From Desulfonatronospira sp. (GTDB lineage Bacteria > Desulfobacterota > Desulfovibrionia > Desulfovibrionales > Desulfonatronovibrionaceae): a stretch of 5,777 nt of DNA. The translations under genes were made by a program, and so were the position numbers. The stretch is taken from contig PWSL01000300.1 of the NCBI GenBank assembly GCA_003563255.1, forward strand, positions 1 through 5,777, in the 5' to 3' direction. This document shows positions 5,411 to 5,777 of this stretch, in pieces. The notes under the pieces were generated by a model, which was not told the origin of the DNA, did not search any database, and saw nothing but the letters and a program-made list of their open reading frames with translations. Within the stretch, counting starts at the first letter, position 1. The number at the start of each line of letters is the position of its first letter.

Positions 5411-5482
5411 GGGGACTGGCTCTTTTGCCGCCGGTATTTTTGAGCAGTTGACAGTTTTCCATCGGCAAAAGTGCCTGTCTCC
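5411..5482. repeat. REP-like long hairpin, family copy A2
   Basis: This is a direct-orientation second copy of the hairpin at 6-77: identical left stem (5411-5430), right stem CGGCAAAAGTGCCTGTCTCC (5463-5482) with one C-to-T change near the end, and the same 32-nt loop length. The loops have diverged, so the copies are not recent duplicates. The upstream CCTCC and downstream AATTGAGA are shared with A1, but no 16-bp arm follows this copy. Confidence 0.85.
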
Positions 5483-5518
5483 AATTGAGATACTGTCACA
5501 AAAAACAATAAACTTGGA

Positions 5519-5657
5519 CAGGATTGATTATCTTTTGGCCTGGCTTCCGCCTGTCACGCCTGTGGCGTGATTTAATTGCTCGCAGAGCAAACACGAAGGG
5601 AATTAAACTGGGAGGCAGGACAAAAATGCTTTTCTCTTCATCAATCTCTTAATCCTG
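5519..5657. repeat. Large multi-arm imperfect palindrome
   Basis: From outside inward: CAGGATT (5519-5525) faces AATCCTG (5651-5657), GATTGAT (5522-5528) faces ATCAATC (5640-5646), and CCTGGCTTCC (5539-5548) faces GGGAGGCAGG (5610-5619) with one mismatch and one wobble. Inside are the hairpin TCACGCC-TGT-GGCGTGA (5554-5570) and a second arm TTTAATT/AATTAAA (5571-5577, 5601-5607). That second arm holds a stem-loop with TTGCTC (5576-5581) and GAGCAA (5585-5590) around a GCA loop, alternative to the outermost pairs of the arm. It looks like a cruciform or structured non-coding repeat built of small hairpins with 3-nt loops. No coding potential is seen. Confidence 0.65.
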
Positions 5658-5777
5658 CCTGCCCGGTTAAACAAATCCGAAGGATTTCCTGCAGAGCAGG
5701 GTTTAACTGGGCCTGCCCGGTTAAACAAATCCGAAGGATTTCCTGCAGAGCAGGGTTTAACTGGGCCTGCCCGGTTA
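5657..5777. repeat. 54-bp perfect tandem repeat, each unit a three-way junction
   Basis: Two identical 54-bp units (5657-5710, 5711-5764) and 13 bp of a third are present, and the array runs off the window. In each unit GCCCGGTTAAAC (5661-5672 in the first) pairs with GTTTAACTGGGC (5701-5712, one G-T). Between them sit AAATCC-GAA-GGATTT (5673-5687) and CCTGC-AGA-GCAGG (5688-5700), with no unpaired base at the junction. The perfect identity suggests recent expansion or strong maintenance. The class is not recognised. It shares the words GCAGAGCA and CGAAGG with the palindrome just upstream. Confidence 0.85.

Noticed and set aside
4990..5451. 153-codon plus-strand frame running into the right-hand repeats
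   Set aside because: It is antisense to the unknown gene, crosses its leader, a 16-bp repeat arm and hairpin A2, and has no domain or convincing ribosome binding site.
5554..5590. tRNA or small structured RNA gene
   Set aside because: The hairpins have 3-nt loops and lack the conserved T-loop, anticodon arm and CCA-end layout of a tRNA.
5657..5777. CRISPR array
   Set aside because: The 54-bp units are directly contiguous and identical, with no variable spacers.

Overview
The window looks like an accessory, repeat-rich stretch of a Gram-negative bacterial chromosome. The hairpins with GGGGACTGGCTC / GTGCCTGTCCCC ends and the modular palindromic repeats at the right edge remind me of sulfate-reducing Desulfobacterota (the old Deltaproteobacteria). 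That placement is an inference from repeat style, not from a marker gene.

Layout. Positions 1-591 hold no gene. They carry a REP-like hairpin (6-77), one 16-bp inverted-repeat arm (103-118), a small stem-loop (143-174), a cluster of CTGTCCTGAA palindromic words (241-360) and a compact nested-palindrome, MITE-like element (430-567) bordered by an 8-bp direct repeat. Three genes follow, all on the minus strand, so they are transcribed from right to left. In transcription order they are a 376-codon helical protein of unknown function (5271-4141), a PilZ-domain protein overlapping its end (4216-3296), and, after a 223-bp leader full of small inverted repeats, a superfamily 1 UvrD/PcrA-type helicase with a complete DEDDh (DnaQ-like) exonuclease inserted between helicase motifs IV and V (3072-592). 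Positions 5272-5777 hold no gene. They carry a leader palindrome, a possible terminator, the second 16-bp arm, the second copy of the REP-like hairpin, a large multi-arm palindrome, and a perfect 54-bp tandem repeat that runs off the window. Each tandem unit can fold as a three-way junction.

How the parts fit. The helicase-exonuclease is probably a DNA repair or processing enzyme that couples unwinding to 3'-5' digestion in one chain. The unknown protein and the PilZ protein are translationally linked. They overlap across a T7 run where a -1 slip would fuse them into one product of about 658 residues. The PilZ domain keeps both cyclic-di-GMP binding motifs, so this pair may be a c-di-GMP-responsive module. 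Nothing in the sequence ties it functionally to the helicase.

The most unusual material is the non-coding DNA. One hairpin family has fixed ends, two T-T mismatches at fixed positions and exchangeable inner stems. The three-gene segment lies between a 16-bp inverted repeat and direct copies of that hairpin. The right edge holds shuffled hairpin modules that share words in a different order. I see no CRISPR array, rRNA, tRNA or transposase gene.
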